Positions 15,949 to 24,767 of a stretch of 64,000 bases of DNA are shown here, one piece after another. The translations under genes and the position numbers were made by a program. The notes beneath the pieces were generated by a model. The model made no database searches. It was not told where the DNA came from and saw nothing but the letters and a program-made list of their open reading frames with translations. The stretch covers positions 304,285-368,284 of the forward strand of contig NZ_RAIF01000006.1 in the NCBI RefSeq assembly GCF_003671715.1, in the 5' to 3' direction. The stretch's first letter is position 1. Every line of letters begins with the position of its first letter. The stretch comes from Streptomyces sp. E2N166 (GTDB taxonomy: Bacteria; Actinomycetota; Actinomycetes; Streptomycetales; Streptomycetaceae).

Positions 15949-16728
15949 TCAAAGAGTCGGTACCTCCGGCTCGAAGAGGTACGGCCGGGTAAAGGTGAGC
16001 ACCTCGAAGCCGCGCTTGCGCAGGATCGGTTCGGAGGTGGGCAGCGCATCGGTGACCAGCAGCGCGCAGCCGCGCTTCCTGGCCTGCCGCAGCCGGGAGC
16101 CGACCACTGCGGTGAACAAGCCCTGCCGACGGTGGGTCGTCTTGGTCCGGGCGCCCGCCAGCTCGGCGAACCGGCTGCCGGCCTGGAAATGGACCCGTCC
16201 GCAGGAGACCGGCTCGCCCTGGGCATAGGCGATGTGCACGCTCATCACGTCAGGCCGCTCTTCGAGCAGCCGAGCCAGCTGCCGACGCTCATCCTCCGCG
16301 TCCCGCCGACCGATCTGCCGGGAGATCTCGGCGTAGTCGTCGAGCTCGGCGACATCGGTCACCTGGCGCACGTCGTAGCCCGAGGTGTCGAAGAGGGCCG
16401 ATGACGCCTCGGCGACCGGGAGCACCAGCACCTGCTCCTCCTCGTCGGGCACGAAGCCCGCTGCTTCGAGCGCGGCAGCCAGACCCCGCTGCCTGTCATG
16501 GCCGTAGACCTTCCATTCCAGGGTGTAGCCGCCGGACCGGGCGAGTTCCCGCTCTCCGCGGACCAGTTCGCCGACCTCGCCGTCCGCCAGGTCAGCGAAG
16601 ACGATGCGGCACTCCGAGCCATCCGCCGAGTACTCCCGCACCAGGCCGGCGTGGCCGGCGGCGACACCGCTCGCGCGCCGCAGGGCGTCGAGTTCCGCCA
16701 GAACCTCGGCTCTGACTGCTTCGTTCAT
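15949..16728 (-). CDS. GNAT-family N-acetyltransferase, two-domain
   Basis: 259 residues from ATG 16728 behind GGAGGGACC. The acetyl-CoA-binding loop is in ARTKTTHRRQGLFTAVVGSR (about 195-214, with R-R-Q-G-L). It is followed by LLVTDALPTSEPILRKRGFE, the late motif of GNATs acting near an Asn/Asp ligand. The first 110 residues form a degenerate N-terminal GNAT-like half (SECRIVFADLADGEVGELVR), so the protein is a tandem-GNAT type as in mycothiol synthase-like proteins. Substrate unknown. It is followed by a short hairpin. Confidence 0.75.
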   Translation of the reverse strand: MNEAVRAEVLAELDALRRASGVAAGHAGLVREYSADGSECRIVFADLADGEVGELVRGERELARSGGYTLEWKVYGHDRQRGLAAALEAAGFVPDEEEQVLVLPVAEASSALFDTSGYDVRQVTDVAELDDYAEISRQIGRRDAEDERRQLARLLEERPDVMSVHIAYAQGEPVSCGRVHFQAGSRFAELAGARTKTTHRRQGLFTAVVGSRLRQARKRGCALLVTDALPTSEPILRKRGFEVLTFTRPYLFEPEVPTL

Positions 16729-16748
16729 GTCGGTCCCTCCTCGTCAGT

Positions 16749-16895
16749 CACCCTCGAACGCCCAGGCCAGGCCATTGCCCAGGGCTGTGGGCATGAAGTC
16801 GTCGCCGACCCGGCGCAGTGCCTCGACCGACCATCGGCCGCGAGTCCGCGCAGCATCTCGCCGGGCCTCGACGAGGTACGCGAACGCGACGCGTG
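16749..16895 (-). other. Unassigned C-terminal reading frame, likely remnant
   Basis: On the minus strand one frame reads RVAFAYLVEARRDAARTRGR, then WSVEALRRVGDDFMPTALGN, then GLAWAFEGD and TGA at 16749. It has clean codon bias but no start within reach, and it abuts the SDR remnant in a different frame. It looks like the end of a lost gene. I do not recognise the family. Confidence 0.35.
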
Positions 16896-17175
16896 TACGC
16901 CGCGGTGAACCGCTCGGCTGCGTCCCAGAGCTCGCCTTCGCGCTGCGGGTCGCAGGACTCCTGCGACGAGCGGTCCACGCGGCCGCGGTCGACGTAGGAG
17001 CCGGTCGGCGCCTGGGTCGTGCCGCGGACGATGTCGGCGAGGTGGCGGCCCGCGGTACTGCGGCTGGTGGCGAACGGGGTGAGGGGCATCACCGGCATTA
17101 TGCGACGCATGGCGAAACGGGAGACGGGGCCCGCGTTGCGGGCGAGGCCGGTGCCGGGGACGAACCCCCTGAAGG
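16890..17175 (-). pseudogene. Short-chain dehydrogenase, C-terminal remnant
   Basis: About 95 residues in one minus-strand frame: FVPGTGLARNAGPVSRFAMR, then LTPFATSRSTAGRHLADIVR, then GSYVDRGRVDRSSQESCDPQ and EGELWDAAERF. This is the end of a retinol-dehydrogenase-like SDR. The Rossmann fold and the YxxxK catalytic region are missing, and the natural end is replaced by another frame. The plus-strand gap to 17642 holds the promoter of the IclR gene and nothing else recognisable. Confidence 0.65.
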
Positions 17176-17642
17176 TCGGCGGCGACCGGCGTCTCTTCGG
17201 CCGGCTTCTGGCCTGGGATCCGGGTGAGCAGGACGTGACGCCACGCCCACGCCACCTCGCACACCCCGAGGACATGCCTCCCGCGAACGCCTGCGGCCAG
17301 GTGACAAGGCATGTGCCGACCAGCACCAGCGCGACGCTCCGTGCCTCGTGGTTGACGGAGAGTATTTCGTCACGATCACGCAGCACCCCGATGGTCGTCC
17401 GAGTGATCACCGCCAGTGCCCCGTCTCCATTTCTGATGGATCGGCGTTCGATAGGCGCCTTCCGTGCCCCCTGGGTACGCCCCGGGCGGGGCGATGGCTT
17501 CGGCACCCACCGTCCCGCCCACACACACCGGCAGTGTGGGCAACCGGTCGGACTCGTCCTGCGAACGAAGGCCGCCGCATCGGGCATATCGGCCATCCTG
17601 TCCGACTTGCCCGGATGTGCACCCGCGAAGCAAGGTAGAGAC

Positions 17643-18401
17643 ATGGGTGGCAACGACGGCCCCACGCTCATCTCGTCGGTGCAGCGAGCTTTCCGGTTGA
17701 TGGAGGCCGTGGGCGCGCACGAGAGCGGCGCACCGGCCAAGCAGCTGGCGCGCGAGACCGGGCTGGCCCTGGCCACGACCTACCATCTGCTGCGCACGAT
17801 GGTGCACGACGGCTACGTGCGCAAACTCGACGACGGCACGTTCGTCCTCGGGGAGAGACTGGGCGCGCTGCACGGTGGAAGCCGCGGTCAGGCGGCGCTC
17901 AGCAGGATCCGCCCCACGCTCACGGAGCTGCGGGACGGCCTGTCGGCGGCGGCCTATCTGACCTTCTACGAGGAGGGCGAAATCCGGGTCGCGGAGATCG
18001 TGGACGGTCCGAAGGCTCCCCGCGTCGATCTGTGGGTCGGCTTCGAGGACGCAGGGCATGCCACGGCGCTCGGCAAGTGCGTCCTGCGCGAGCTGGACGG
18101 CGAGGCCCGCGCCGACTACCTCTCTCGCCACACGTTGAACGATCTCACTCCTCGCACCATCACCCACCGCGCCGAACTGCTGCGGCGCCTCGATGCCGCC
18201 CTCCACGGCCCTGCCGTCACCGATGACGAGGAGTACGCCCTTGGCACCGCGTGCATCGCCGTTCCCGTCCGCCAGGGGGACACCATCGGGGCGCTCGGTA
18301 TCTCCTTGCGCGCCGACCGCACCGCCGGCCTTGAAAGCGCGGTGACGACGCTGGTCACGACCGCGGAGCGTGTGTCCCGGAGACTCTCGCTCACCATCTG
18401 A
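17643..18401 (+). CDS. IclR-family transcriptional regulator
   Basis: 252 residues from ATG 17643. An N-terminal winged helix-turn-helix (LISSVQRAFRLMEAVGAHES, then KQLARETGLALATTYHLLRT) is followed by the IclR effector domain. That domain carries FVLGERLGALHG, HATALGKCVLRELDGEARAD, YALGTACIAVPVRQGDTIGA and GISLRADRTAGL, all in the expected order. IclR proteins bind small carboxylates or aromatic compounds and control catabolic or developmental genes. No obvious catabolic target adjoins it. The next gene, a STAS protein, is co-directional and 83 bases downstream, separated by a hairpin. Confidence 0.9.
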   Translation: MGGNDGPTLISSVQRAFRLMEAVGAHESGAPAKQLARETGLALATTYHLLRTMVHDGYVRKLDDGTFVLGERLGALHGGSRGQAALSRIRPTLTELRDGLSAAAYLTFYEEGEIRVAEIVDGPKAPRVDLWVGFEDAGHATALGKCVLRELDGEARADYLSRHTLNDLTPRTITHRAELLRRLDAALHGPAVTDDEEYALGTACIAVPVRQGDTIGALGISLRADRTAGLESAVTTLVTTAERVSRRLSLTI

Positions 18402-18429
18402 AAACCAGCTCCTTGCGCCGTCCAGCCGC

Positions 18430-18455
18430 AGCCCGTTCCATGGATGAAACGGGCT
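18430..18455 (+). terminator. Stem-loop after the IclR gene
   Basis: AGCCCGTT (18430-18437) pairs with AACGGGCT (18448-18455) around a ten-base loop and is followed by AAAT. It lies 28 bases after the IclR stop. Confidence 0.55.
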
Positions 18456-18484
18456 AAATCGGTCAGAGTGCAAGGGAGCAAGGC

Positions 18485-18889
18485 GTGTACGATCAGGGCG
18501 TCGCGGGACCGGACGGGGCGGTCGGCTGCCACGTGATGAACGGCTGGACGGTCGTCGAGGCGAACGGCGAGATCGACGTCGCCTTCTCTCCCCTCGTACG
18601 AGAAGCAGTGGTCCGTCTCCTGGCCGAGGGCCAACGCCACTTCGTTCTGGATCTGTGCGGCGCCCCGTTCCTGGACTCAACAGGGCTCGGCATGATCGTC
18701 GCCGTCACCAAGCACATCCAAGCCCGTCACGGGTCGCTGCGGATCGCCTGCGCCGACAAGCGGCTCCTGCGCGTCTTCACGCTCGGCGGCCTGCGCCCCG
18801 TGTACTCGTTCCACGACTCCGCCGAGCAGGCCACCGCACAGCCTCCCAGCTCGGAGGAGCTTGCCGACTGGCCACACCCGCGACACTGA
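18485..18889 (+). CDS. STAS-domain anti-sigma factor antagonist
   Basis: 134 residues from GTG 18485 with a GGGAG-type site. The STAS core is complete. WTVVEANGEIDVAFSPLVRE is followed by RHFVLDLCGAPFLDSTGLGM, which carries the phosphorylatable Ser in D-S-T-G-L. GSLRIACADKRLLRVFTLGG follows. Proteins of this kind (BldG/RsbV type) bind an anti-sigma kinase when unphosphorylated and so free a sigma factor. A kinase of the matching type and a SigB-like sigma factor are encoded 0.7-2.5 kb downstream, so it may act in the same switch. The C-terminal tail is short and Ser/Pro-rich. Confidence 0.85.
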   Translation: MYDQGVAGPDGAVGCHVMNGWTVVEANGEIDVAFSPLVREAVVRLLAEGQRHFVLDLCGAPFLDSTGLGMIVAVTKHIQARHGSLRIACADKRLLRVFTLGGLRPVYSFHDSAEQATAQPPSSEELADWPHPRH

Positions 18890-19100
18890 TGGACCGCTGC
18901 GACAACGCGAGCAGCAAGCGCATGTCGGCTGGTCCGCGCGATGGCCGCAGACTCGGCGAGTGCGCGACTGTCGACGACGAGTGGGTACGAGTGTCGTCGG
19001 AAAGTGTTGTGGTCCCGGTGTCCAGCGGGCCCGGCGGGGCGTCGAGACCCCCGTCCCGTCACGGAAGGTTTTCCGGGTGATGCGCCGCTTGTCGTATCCG

Positions 19101-19472
19101 TCACGGCTCGTTCAGCGATGAGCCGGGCCAAGGGGCCATCGGCGACGCATGACCGTCCAGGTATTGTGCGCGTGCCTCACGGCACGCCTGGCCCAATTCG
19201 GCACGGCGTTCGTCGCTGACGTTCTCCCGCGCGTCATTGAGGAGAGTCCGTTCTTCCTCGTCCGCGTGATGATTGACCGCCGTGACGAGTTCTTCCAGCT
19301 TTCCGCCCCACTCCTCGGAAACTGGGTCCTCCACTTGCAGCAGGGCGAGCAGCGCCTCGTTGGCTTCGTGGTGCTCATGGACGCTGTGTTCCACGTCGTC
19401 GCCGTCCACGTTCTTGTACCGGCGCAGGGCGGGGTAGACCTTGTCTTCTTCCGCCGAGGCATGCGCAACATT
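19101..19472 (-). pseudogene. Hemerythrin HHE-domain protein, N-terminally truncated
   Basis: The minus strand encodes NVAHASAEEDKVYPALRRYK, then VEHSVHEHHEANEALLALLQ and LVTAVNHHADEEERTLLNDA, two to three helices of a hemerythrin-like HHE cation-binding bundle with its His and Glu ligands. A TAG lies three bases before this stretch in frame, and the family's first helix with its histidine is missing. A translation start at GTG 19409 would give only 102 residues. Probably nonfunctional. Confidence 0.6.
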
Positions 19473-19536
19473 GAGCTACCGTCGGCCAGGCGTCCGTGCA
19501 CTCGGTGCGTTGGCCGTCTTCCTGGGCGCACCTGTG

Positions 19537-19959
19537 TCAGGCGGCGGTTCCGGCCGTGCTCGGTGGGCGGAAGCAGGCGGTGACCGACTTGCCGTCGGGG
19601 CAGGGACGGGCTTCCCAGCCGTCGGCGAGCGCGTCGATCAGGAGCATGCCCCGCCCGCCGAGACGGTCACGGCTGGGTGCGCGAGGTGTGGGCGGGGCGG
19701 CGGCGTCGTCGTGCACGGTGACGTGCAGGCATCGGCCGTCCCAGGTCATCACGAGCCTGGCGGTGGAGTGCGCGTGGACGTGGGCGTTGGTGACCAGTTC
19801 GGACACGGTCAGCAGCACATCGTCCACCGTCTGCGGGTAACTGTGAGTCCAGCCGAGGGTCTCCAGGTGCGCGCGTGCCCAGTCGCGTGCCGTCTTCGGA
19901 CTGGTGCCCATGGGCAGCGAGCGTGCCCAGCCCACTGCCCGCATCGACGATTCGTCCAC
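19537..19959 (-). CDS. Anti-sigma regulatory factor, RsbW-type serine kinase (HATPase_c_2)
   Basis: 140 residues, starting at GTG 19959 right after AGGGGGCACA. The GHKL ATP-binding motifs are visible. VDDVLLTVSELVTNAHVHAH is the N-box with E-L-V-T-N-A. LHVTVHDDAA is the G1 region, and DRLGGRGMLLIDALADGWEA is the G2 region. Such proteins bind sigma factors and phosphorylate STAS antagonists. The neighbouring genes encode a SigB-like sigma factor and two STAS proteins, so partner switching is the natural reading. Streptomyces has dozens of such kinases, so its true partner must be tested. Confidence 0.85.
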   Translation of the reverse strand: MDESSMRAVGWARSLPMGTSPKTARDWARAHLETLGWTHSYPQTVDDVLLTVSELVTNAHVHAHSTARLVMTWDGRCLHVTVHDDAAAPPTPRAPSRDRLGGRGMLLIDALADGWEARPCPDGKSVTACFRPPSTAGTAA

Positions 19960-20002
19960 TGTGCCCCCTACCCGCTTGGAACCCGGCCCTGTGCTGTCGC
20001 GT

Positions 20003-20036
20003 GTACCCGCTGCGTTGCCGTTGACGCGGCGGGTAC
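20003..20036 (-). terminator. Stem-loop between sigma factor and kinase genes
   Basis: GTACCCGCTGCGT (20003-20015) pairs with 20024-20036 with one mismatch and an eight-base loop. It lies about 110 bases beyond the sigma gene stop and 44 bases before the kinase start. It may limit readthrough from sigma factor to kinase and so set their ratio. Confidence 0.5.
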
Positions 20037-20145
20037 AGCTCGGACTGCTGCTGCAAGTTCCCGTGGACGTGGACAACTTCCGCGTCGCCGTGTCGGAGCG
20101 CCTGCCGCCGGTCTCCGCAGAACGGCAGCGGGACAGGGGCCGGGT

Positions 20146-20988
20146 TCAGTCCGTGGCGAGCATGCCTTCCCGCAGGCGGGTCAGAAGGCGGGAGATCAGG
20201 CGGGAGACGTGCATCTGCGAGATGCCGAGGCGTTCGCCGATCTCCTTCTGTGTGAGTTCCTCGACGAACCGCCAGTGGATGATCTGTCGGTCGCGCTCGT
20301 CGAGTTCGGTGATCATCGGGCCGAGGGCGTGGAAGTCATCAACCAGGGCTAGAGCGGCGTCTTCGGTACCGATGAAGTCGGCCAGGGCCGATTCGCCGTC
20401 CTCGCTGCTGTTGATCGCCGCGTCCAGAGAAGAGGAGTTGTAGGCGTTGGACGCCAGACGTGCCTCGCGGACTTCCTCTTCGGGCAGGCTCATCAGCTCG
20501 GAGAGTTCCTTGGCCGTCGGGGTGCGTCCGAGGCGGCTGCGCAGTTCCTCAGTGGCGCGAGCCAGCTGCACGCGGGCCTCCTGAAGCCGGCGCGGTACGT
20601 GCACGGCCCAGGAGGTGTCGCGGAAGAAGCGCTTCATCTCTCCGACGATGTACGGCACCGCGAAGGAGGTGAACTCGACCTCACGGGAGATCTCGAACCG
20701 GTCGATGGCCTTGATCAGGCCGATCATGCCGACCTGGACGATGTCCTCCATCTCCTCCGGACCGCGGCTGCGGAACCGGCCGGCCGCGAAGCGGACCAGG
20801 GACATGTTCATCTCGATCAGCGTATTGCGCGCGTACTGGTACTCGGGCGTGCCCTCCTCCAGTACCGCCAGCTGATCGAAGAAGAGCTTCGACAAATCCC
20901 GCGCGTCCCGGGGCGCCACCTTCGACGGGTCCGCTACCTCCGGCATCGCCGTGGTGCACTCGGCGGCCCGCGTGGTCGTCGTCGCCAT
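20146..20988 (-). CDS. RNA polymerase sigma factor, SigB/SigF/SigG family
   Basis: 280 residues from ATG 20988 behind GGGAGGGAAG. Region 2 carries NTLIEMNMSLVRFAAGRFRS and MEDIVQVGMIGLIKAIDRFE. Region 2.4 is VEFTSFAVPYIVGEMKRFFR. Region 3 is WAVHVPRRLQEARVQLARAT followed by RTPTAKELSELMSLPEEEV. Region 4 is the helix-turn-helix QKEIGERLGISQMHVSRLIS. This places it with the general-stress and sporulation sigma factors of actinobacteria that are controlled by partner switching, with promoters of the GTTT-n-GGGTAT kind. Regulatory partners are encoded on both sides. An upstream region of about 335 bases (20989-21323) should hold its promoter. I see no confident -10/-35 there. Confidence 0.92.
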   Translation of the reverse strand: MATTTTRAAECTTAMPEVADPSKVAPRDARDLSKLFFDQLAVLEEGTPEYQYARNTLIEMNMSLVRFAAGRFRSRGPEEMEDIVQVGMIGLIKAIDRFEISREVEFTSFAVPYIVGEMKRFFRDTSWAVHVPRRLQEARVQLARATEELRSRLGRTPTAKELSELMSLPEEEVREARLASNAYNSSSLDAAINSSEDGESALADFIGTEDAALALVDDFHALGPMITELDERDRQIIHWRFVEELTQKEIGERLGISQMHVSRLISRLLTRLREGMLATD

Positions 20989-21323
20989 GGTCTTCCCTCC
21001 CGATAAGACGCCCCCGGCAGTCGCCGGCCACTTGGCCGACGCTCCAGCGCCTACCCCGCCATGCGCTCCGCATGTCCCCAACCACCGGGCGACGAGAACC
21101 GCTTCTCATCGCACGCACCGCCGCGGGGGCGGGCATCCCTCGGTAGCAAGCCTTGCCCACCCGCGCCAAGGACCTCGTCACGGGTCCGCCGACGACGCCG
21201 TAGCACCGGCCGCGACCACGCCACCCGGTGACCGATCTGGCGGCGCGCTGCTGTCGCTGGCGCTGCCCGCCGCCGCAGGGCGGATCGACCTGACGCCGGG
21301 TGCGAGAACGCCAGGGCAGTGGA

Positions 21324-21662
21324 TCAGGTGGTGGTCGCCGTATCGGTGTCGGCGAAGAAGGGGAAGACCTGGTCGAGGCCGACGATGCGCAGGATGCGCA
21401 AGGTGTTGGCCGGAACTGCGGACAGGGCGAGTTCGGCCTCGGCGGCGGTGGCGCAGTTGTGGGCGGCGATCAAGGCGGTGATGCCGCTGGAGTCGCAGAA
21501 ATCCAGACGTCCCAGATCCAGAACCAGGCGTTGGCCTGGTCGCAGGGTGAGGTCCCTGACGTGTTCGCGCAGTTGGTGTGCGGTGGTGTATTCGAGGTTG
21601 CCGACGACTTCGAGGACGGGTCCGGTGGCGGCGTCTCGCGTAGTGATATGCAGTGGGTTCAT
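21324..21662 (-). CDS. STAS-domain anti-sigma factor antagonist (RsbV-like)
   Basis: 112 residues from ATG 21662, overlapping the phosphatase stop as ATGA. The STAS fold shows PVLEVVGNLEYTTAHQLREH, then RLVLDLGRLDFCDSSGITAL with the phospho-acceptor Ser in D-S-S-G, then NTLRILRIVGLDQVFPFFAD. Coupled translation with a PAS-PP2C phosphatase makes this the natural substrate of that phosphatase, as RsbV is for RsbP in Bacillus subtilis. Dephosphorylated antagonist would bind an RsbW-type kinase and free the sigma factor. Confidence 0.9.
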   Translation of the reverse strand: MNPLHITTRDAATGPVLEVVGNLEYTTAHQLREHVRDLTLRPGQRLVLDLGRLDFCDSSGITALIAAHNCATAAEAELALSAVPANTLRILRIVGLDQVFPFFADTDTATTT

Positions 21663-22978
21663 CTCAGGTGATTCGTTGCCGGGCGGAGTACGGACGGGCG
21701 GGAAGGGACACCGAGAGCAAGGAGCGCGGTGTCGTCGTCGACTCCCCCGCTCAGACTGTCCAGCAAGCCTGCCAGTGCTTCCATCATCTTCTTCGGCGGG
21801 GAGCCGGCATGGCGGGCGACGAAAGCGCGCAGAGCCTCCTCCCCGTACAGGCTGGTGCGGTCGGGCCCGGTGCGAGCTTCGGTGAGTCCGTCCGTGTACA
21901 GCAGCAGGGTGTCCCCGCTGCCGAGGACGGTGGTGGCCGAGGTGAAACGAGCGTGCGACAAGGCCCCCACGAGGAACCCGCCGGGGGTCGGGAGGAACTC
22001 GGCTGTGCCGTCGGCGCGGGCGATGAGAGCGGACGGGTGGCCGCCGGAAGCCAGGCGCACACGGGTCTCCCCTCTGCCCGGATCCGGTTCGAGGACACCG
22101 AAGATGGCGGTGCAGTAACGAGGATCGCCACTGCTGTAGCGCTCGTACAGCACAGTGTTCAAGGTGGCGAGCGCGGTGGCGGGGTCGGCGTCGTGCAGGG
22201 CGGCGGTGCGCAGGGTGTACCGGGTCAAGGAGGTGACGGCGGCGGCTTGGGGGCCTTTGCCGCACACGTCGCCGAGGAAGAACGCCCAACGTTCGCCGTC
22301 GAGTGGGAACAGGTCGTAGAAGTCGCCGCCGAGCTGGTCCGGAGAGGCGGTGTGGTAGTACACGGCCGTCTCGACACCGGGCACTGTCGGCAGTGAAGCG
22401 GGCAGCAGCGACTGCTGGAGCACCGCGAGGGCCTCCTGCAGCCGGGCGCGGTCGGCTTCCGCCTGCCTGCGTGCCTCCTCGGCCTGGCGGCGGGCCTCTT
22501 CGGCTTCCTGCTTGCGGCGCAGCAGTTCCTGCTCGTAGGAGCGCCGGTCGGAGGCGTCGAAGAGGGTGGTGCGGATGAGCAGCGGCTCTCTTTCACTGCT
22601 GTGTTTGACGACCGAGGACACCAGGACCGGCAACCGGCCGCCACCGGCGGTCTTGATCTCCAGGGCGATGCCACTGATCTCGCCCTTCATCTGCAAGAGC
22701 GGCGCGAAGTGCGTCTCGTGGTAGAGCTTGCCGCCGACGGTGAGCAGGTCGGCGAACCGCATGCGGCCCACCACGGCCTCGCGTTCCAGACCGAGCCAGC
22801 CCAGCAACGTGGTGTTGATCTTGGCGATGGTGCCGTCCATGAGCGACGACAGGTACCCGCAGGGCGCCGCCTCGTAGAGCTCCTCGACGCTGTCTTCCAG
22901 CAGCGCGGAAAACGCCGCGTCCGTGGACGCCCCGTCTCCCACCCCGACAGGTTTCGGGTCTTCGCCGGTGCGGCACAT
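21659..22978 (-). CDS. PAS-PP2C (SpoIIE-type) serine phosphatase, RsbP-like
   Basis: 439 residues from ATG 22978, overlapping the upstream gene's stop (TGATG). A PAS domain occupies about 25-150 (YEAAPCGYLSSLMDGTIAKI, then TLLGWLGLEREAVVGR). A short coiled coil with the repeated unit AEEARRQ follows (about 155-190). The SpoIIE/PP2C domain runs to the end, with LGGDFYDLFPLDGERWAFFL, GDVCGKGPQAAAVTSLTRYT and LLLYTDGLTEART holding the metal-binding Asp residues. This is the architecture of RsbP, which in B. subtilis dephosphorylates RsbV under energy stress and is switched on by the hydrolase RsbQ. The gene order hydrolase-phosphatase-antagonist supports the same system here. Confidence 0.9.
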   Translation of the reverse strand: MCRTGEDPKPVGVGDGASTDAAFSALLEDSVEELYEAAPCGYLSSLMDGTIAKINTTLLGWLGLEREAVVGRMRFADLLTVGGKLYHETHFAPLLQMKGEISGIALEIKTAGGGRLPVLVSSVVKHSSEREPLLIRTTLFDASDRRSYEQELLRRKQEAEEARRQAEEARRQAEADRARLQEALAVLQQSLLPASLPTVPGVETAVYYHTASPDQLGGDFYDLFPLDGERWAFFLGDVCGKGPQAAAVTSLTRYTLRTAALHDADPATALATLNTVLYERYSSGDPRYCTAIFGVLEPDPGRGETRVRLASGGHPSALIARADGTAEFLPTPGGFLVGALSHARFTSATTVLGSGDTLLLYTDGLTEARTGPDRTSLYGEEALRAFVARHAGSPPKKMMEALAGLLDSLSGGVDDDTALLALGVPSRPSVLRPATNHLR

Positions 22979-23750
22979 CACTGCGAGGGCTCCAGAAAGT
23001 CCAGGATCGCGGCACTGGTGGCCTGCGGCGCGGACAGCTGCGGGCAGTGCCCCGTAGCCGGCAGTGTCACCAACGTGGAGCCGGGGATCCGGGCATGTAC
23101 ATAGGCGCCGACCTCGCGGGGCGCGATGGCGTCGTTGGAGCACTCGAGGATCAGGGTTCGAACGGACACGGACTCCAGATCGTCTCGGGAGTCCGAGAGG
23201 AACGTGGTGCGGGCGAAGACGCGGGCGATGTCGGGGTCGGTGGCGCAGAAACTGTTCGCCAGTTCCTCCCCAAGTTCCGGCCGCTCCGGATTCCCCATGA
23301 TCACCGGAGCCATCGCCGCGGATCAGCCCAGGTAGTTGGACTCCAGCGACGCCAGCAGTTCGTCGATGTCCTCCGCACTGAAACCGCCCCGGTAGCCGTC
23401 GGAATCGATGTAGCAGGGAGAGGGCGCCACCATCACCAACGACCCGATCCGCTCCGGCGCCGCCTGCGCAGCAAGCACGCCGATCATCGCACTGACCGAA
23501 TGCCCACGAACGTCACCTGCCGCAGGTCCAGCTCTTCGCAGACGTCGACCACGTCCTGGGCGTAGCCCGCGAGAGTCGAATACCGCTCTTCGCTCCACGC
23601 GGACAGGTCGGACTTGCCCGAACCGACGTAGTCGAACAGCACGACCCGGTAGCGGTCGGCCAGGGCCGGCACGGTCAGACGCCACATGTTCTGGTCACAG
23701 CCGAACCCGTGCGCCAGCACCACCACCGGACCATCCACACGGCCGGTCAC
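22978..23750 (-). pseudogene. RsbQ-like alpha/beta hydrolase, disrupted by frameshift and stop codon
   Basis: The three parts of one protein are readable. VVVLAHGFGCDQNMWRLTVP to LRQVTFVG is followed by a one-base loss (near 23501-23505) just before the nucleophile elbow, which continues in another frame as HSVSAMIGVLAAQAAPERIG. That frame ends LASLESNYLG at a TGA (23323-23325) where the family has Trp, then resumes in the same frame as SAAMAPVIMGNPERPELGEE through to ILDFLEPSQ. The oxyanion region, the Asp and the final His (ATGHCPQLSAP) remain. The N-terminus is also short. The gene lies directly upstream of the phosphatase and overlaps its start. Confidence 0.85.
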
Positions 23751-24090
23751 TACATCCTGCCACTACCGCCAGCGGTGCCCGCAGCGCCGTCACGATCACA
23801 TCACACAGGGCTCACAGCCACGCAGAAGAGAAACGCCGGCGTCGGTGCCACAGGGCCGACGAGGGCCGCACGCGTGCATCGCCCCGGGCCGCTCCGTCAC
23901 CCCGTGACAGGCATGACCAGCGTCTTCACGAAGCCGACGCCCCCCTTCCCGCTTGCGGCCGCACAGCCGAGCAGGCGACTGGGATACCGCCGCAAGCGCA
24001 CCGCGGCCGAGCAAGGGGCCGACCCGAGCCGATGACCCGGCCGGTGTCCGCCGAAGACGGCCGCGCCCCGCCCGTGCACCTCATCCCGGC
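23751..24090. other. Intergenic stretch, no gene recognised
   Basis: About 340 bases between the disrupted hydrolase and the split-barrel protein. None of the six frames gives a family resemblance or a convincing ribosome site. It may hold the promoter of the former hydrolase-phosphatase operon. Confidence 0.5.
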
Positions 24091-24669
24091 CTACGTCATT
24101 GAGGGACGACTGCTGTCGAGGTCGGTGAAGGTGTAGCGGGTGTGGCTGAACACCTGGCCGTCGTGCCCGAAGCCGTACGCCGTGCCGGGTGCCACCGCGA
24201 ACAGCAGGTCGTTGCCCTTGCGGATGCTGTCGCCGAAGCCGTAGAACGTTCCCTCCGGCGAGACGATGTGATCCCCGTACTGCGCCTCGAACGCGGCGAT
24301 GACCTCATCCTGCCGTGCCGGGTCCGTCACCCGCTCCGCCGTGCCCTCGACCACGATGTCGACGCCTTCGGTGAGTGAATTGTGCCCTGTGGTGAGGACG
24401 CAGTTGGCGTTGCCGGCCAGGTTCTTCGCCTTCTGCTCCCCCGGCCCGGTGCTGAAGTGCAGCGCCCCGTCGTGCCAGGCGGCGATCAGCGGCGTGACGT
24501 GCAGTCGGCCGTCCGGCCGGACGGTGGTGATCCAGAAGACCTCGGCGGCCCGCAGCCGGCCCTGGGCCTCGGCCCAGTCGGTGGCGGTGACGCTTTCCGC
24601 GCCAGGGCGCGGGTTGAGAGCGGCGCTGTAGCGGGCGTCCAGTTCGGTCGTGGGCCGCTTCGGCGTCAT
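24091..24669 (-). CDS. Pyridoxamine-phosphate-oxidase-like split-barrel flavin/F420 protein
   Basis: 192 residues from ATG 24669 behind AGGAGC. The split-barrel fold is shown by VFWITTVRPDGRLHVTPLIA, WHDGALHFSTGPGEQKAKNL, NCVLTTGHNSLTEGVDIVVE and TAERVTDPARQDEVIAAFEA. The last residues read VFSHTRYTFT. Actinobacterial relatives bind FMN or deazaflavin F420 and reduce or protect against various small molecules. The H-x-T-P strand and the stretch leading to K-N-L fit this group. The gene is alone on its strand and its substrate is unknown. Confidence 0.85.
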   Translation of the reverse strand: MTPKRPTTELDARYSAALNPRPGAESVTATDWAEAQGRLRAAEVFWITTVRPDGRLHVTPLIAAWHDGALHFSTGPGEQKAKNLAGNANCVLTTGHNSLTEGVDIVVEGTAERVTDPARQDEVIAAFEAQYGDHIVSPEGTFYGFGDSIRKGNDLLFAVAPGTAYGFGHDGQVFSHTRYTFTDLDSSRPSMT

Positions 24670-24767
24670 GCCAGAGCTCCTTTTCCTCTTCCCGTATTCA
24701 AGGCTACGCAGCCCGGCCCGGCGGCGCTCAGGCCGGACAGGGAAGCGGCCACTGCCGGGGAACCGTC

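Noticed and set aside
16749-17776. A single 342-codon minus-strand gene upstream of the IclR gene
   Set aside because: Only the stretch 16890-17175 is homologous to anything (SDR end). The rest runs antisense into the IclR gene and its promoter.
23323-23325. In-frame TGA in the RsbQ-like gene as a selenocysteine or readthrough codon
   Set aside because: The family has Trp at this place, no selenocysteine insertion structure is evident, and a second lesion (frameshift) lies in the same gene.
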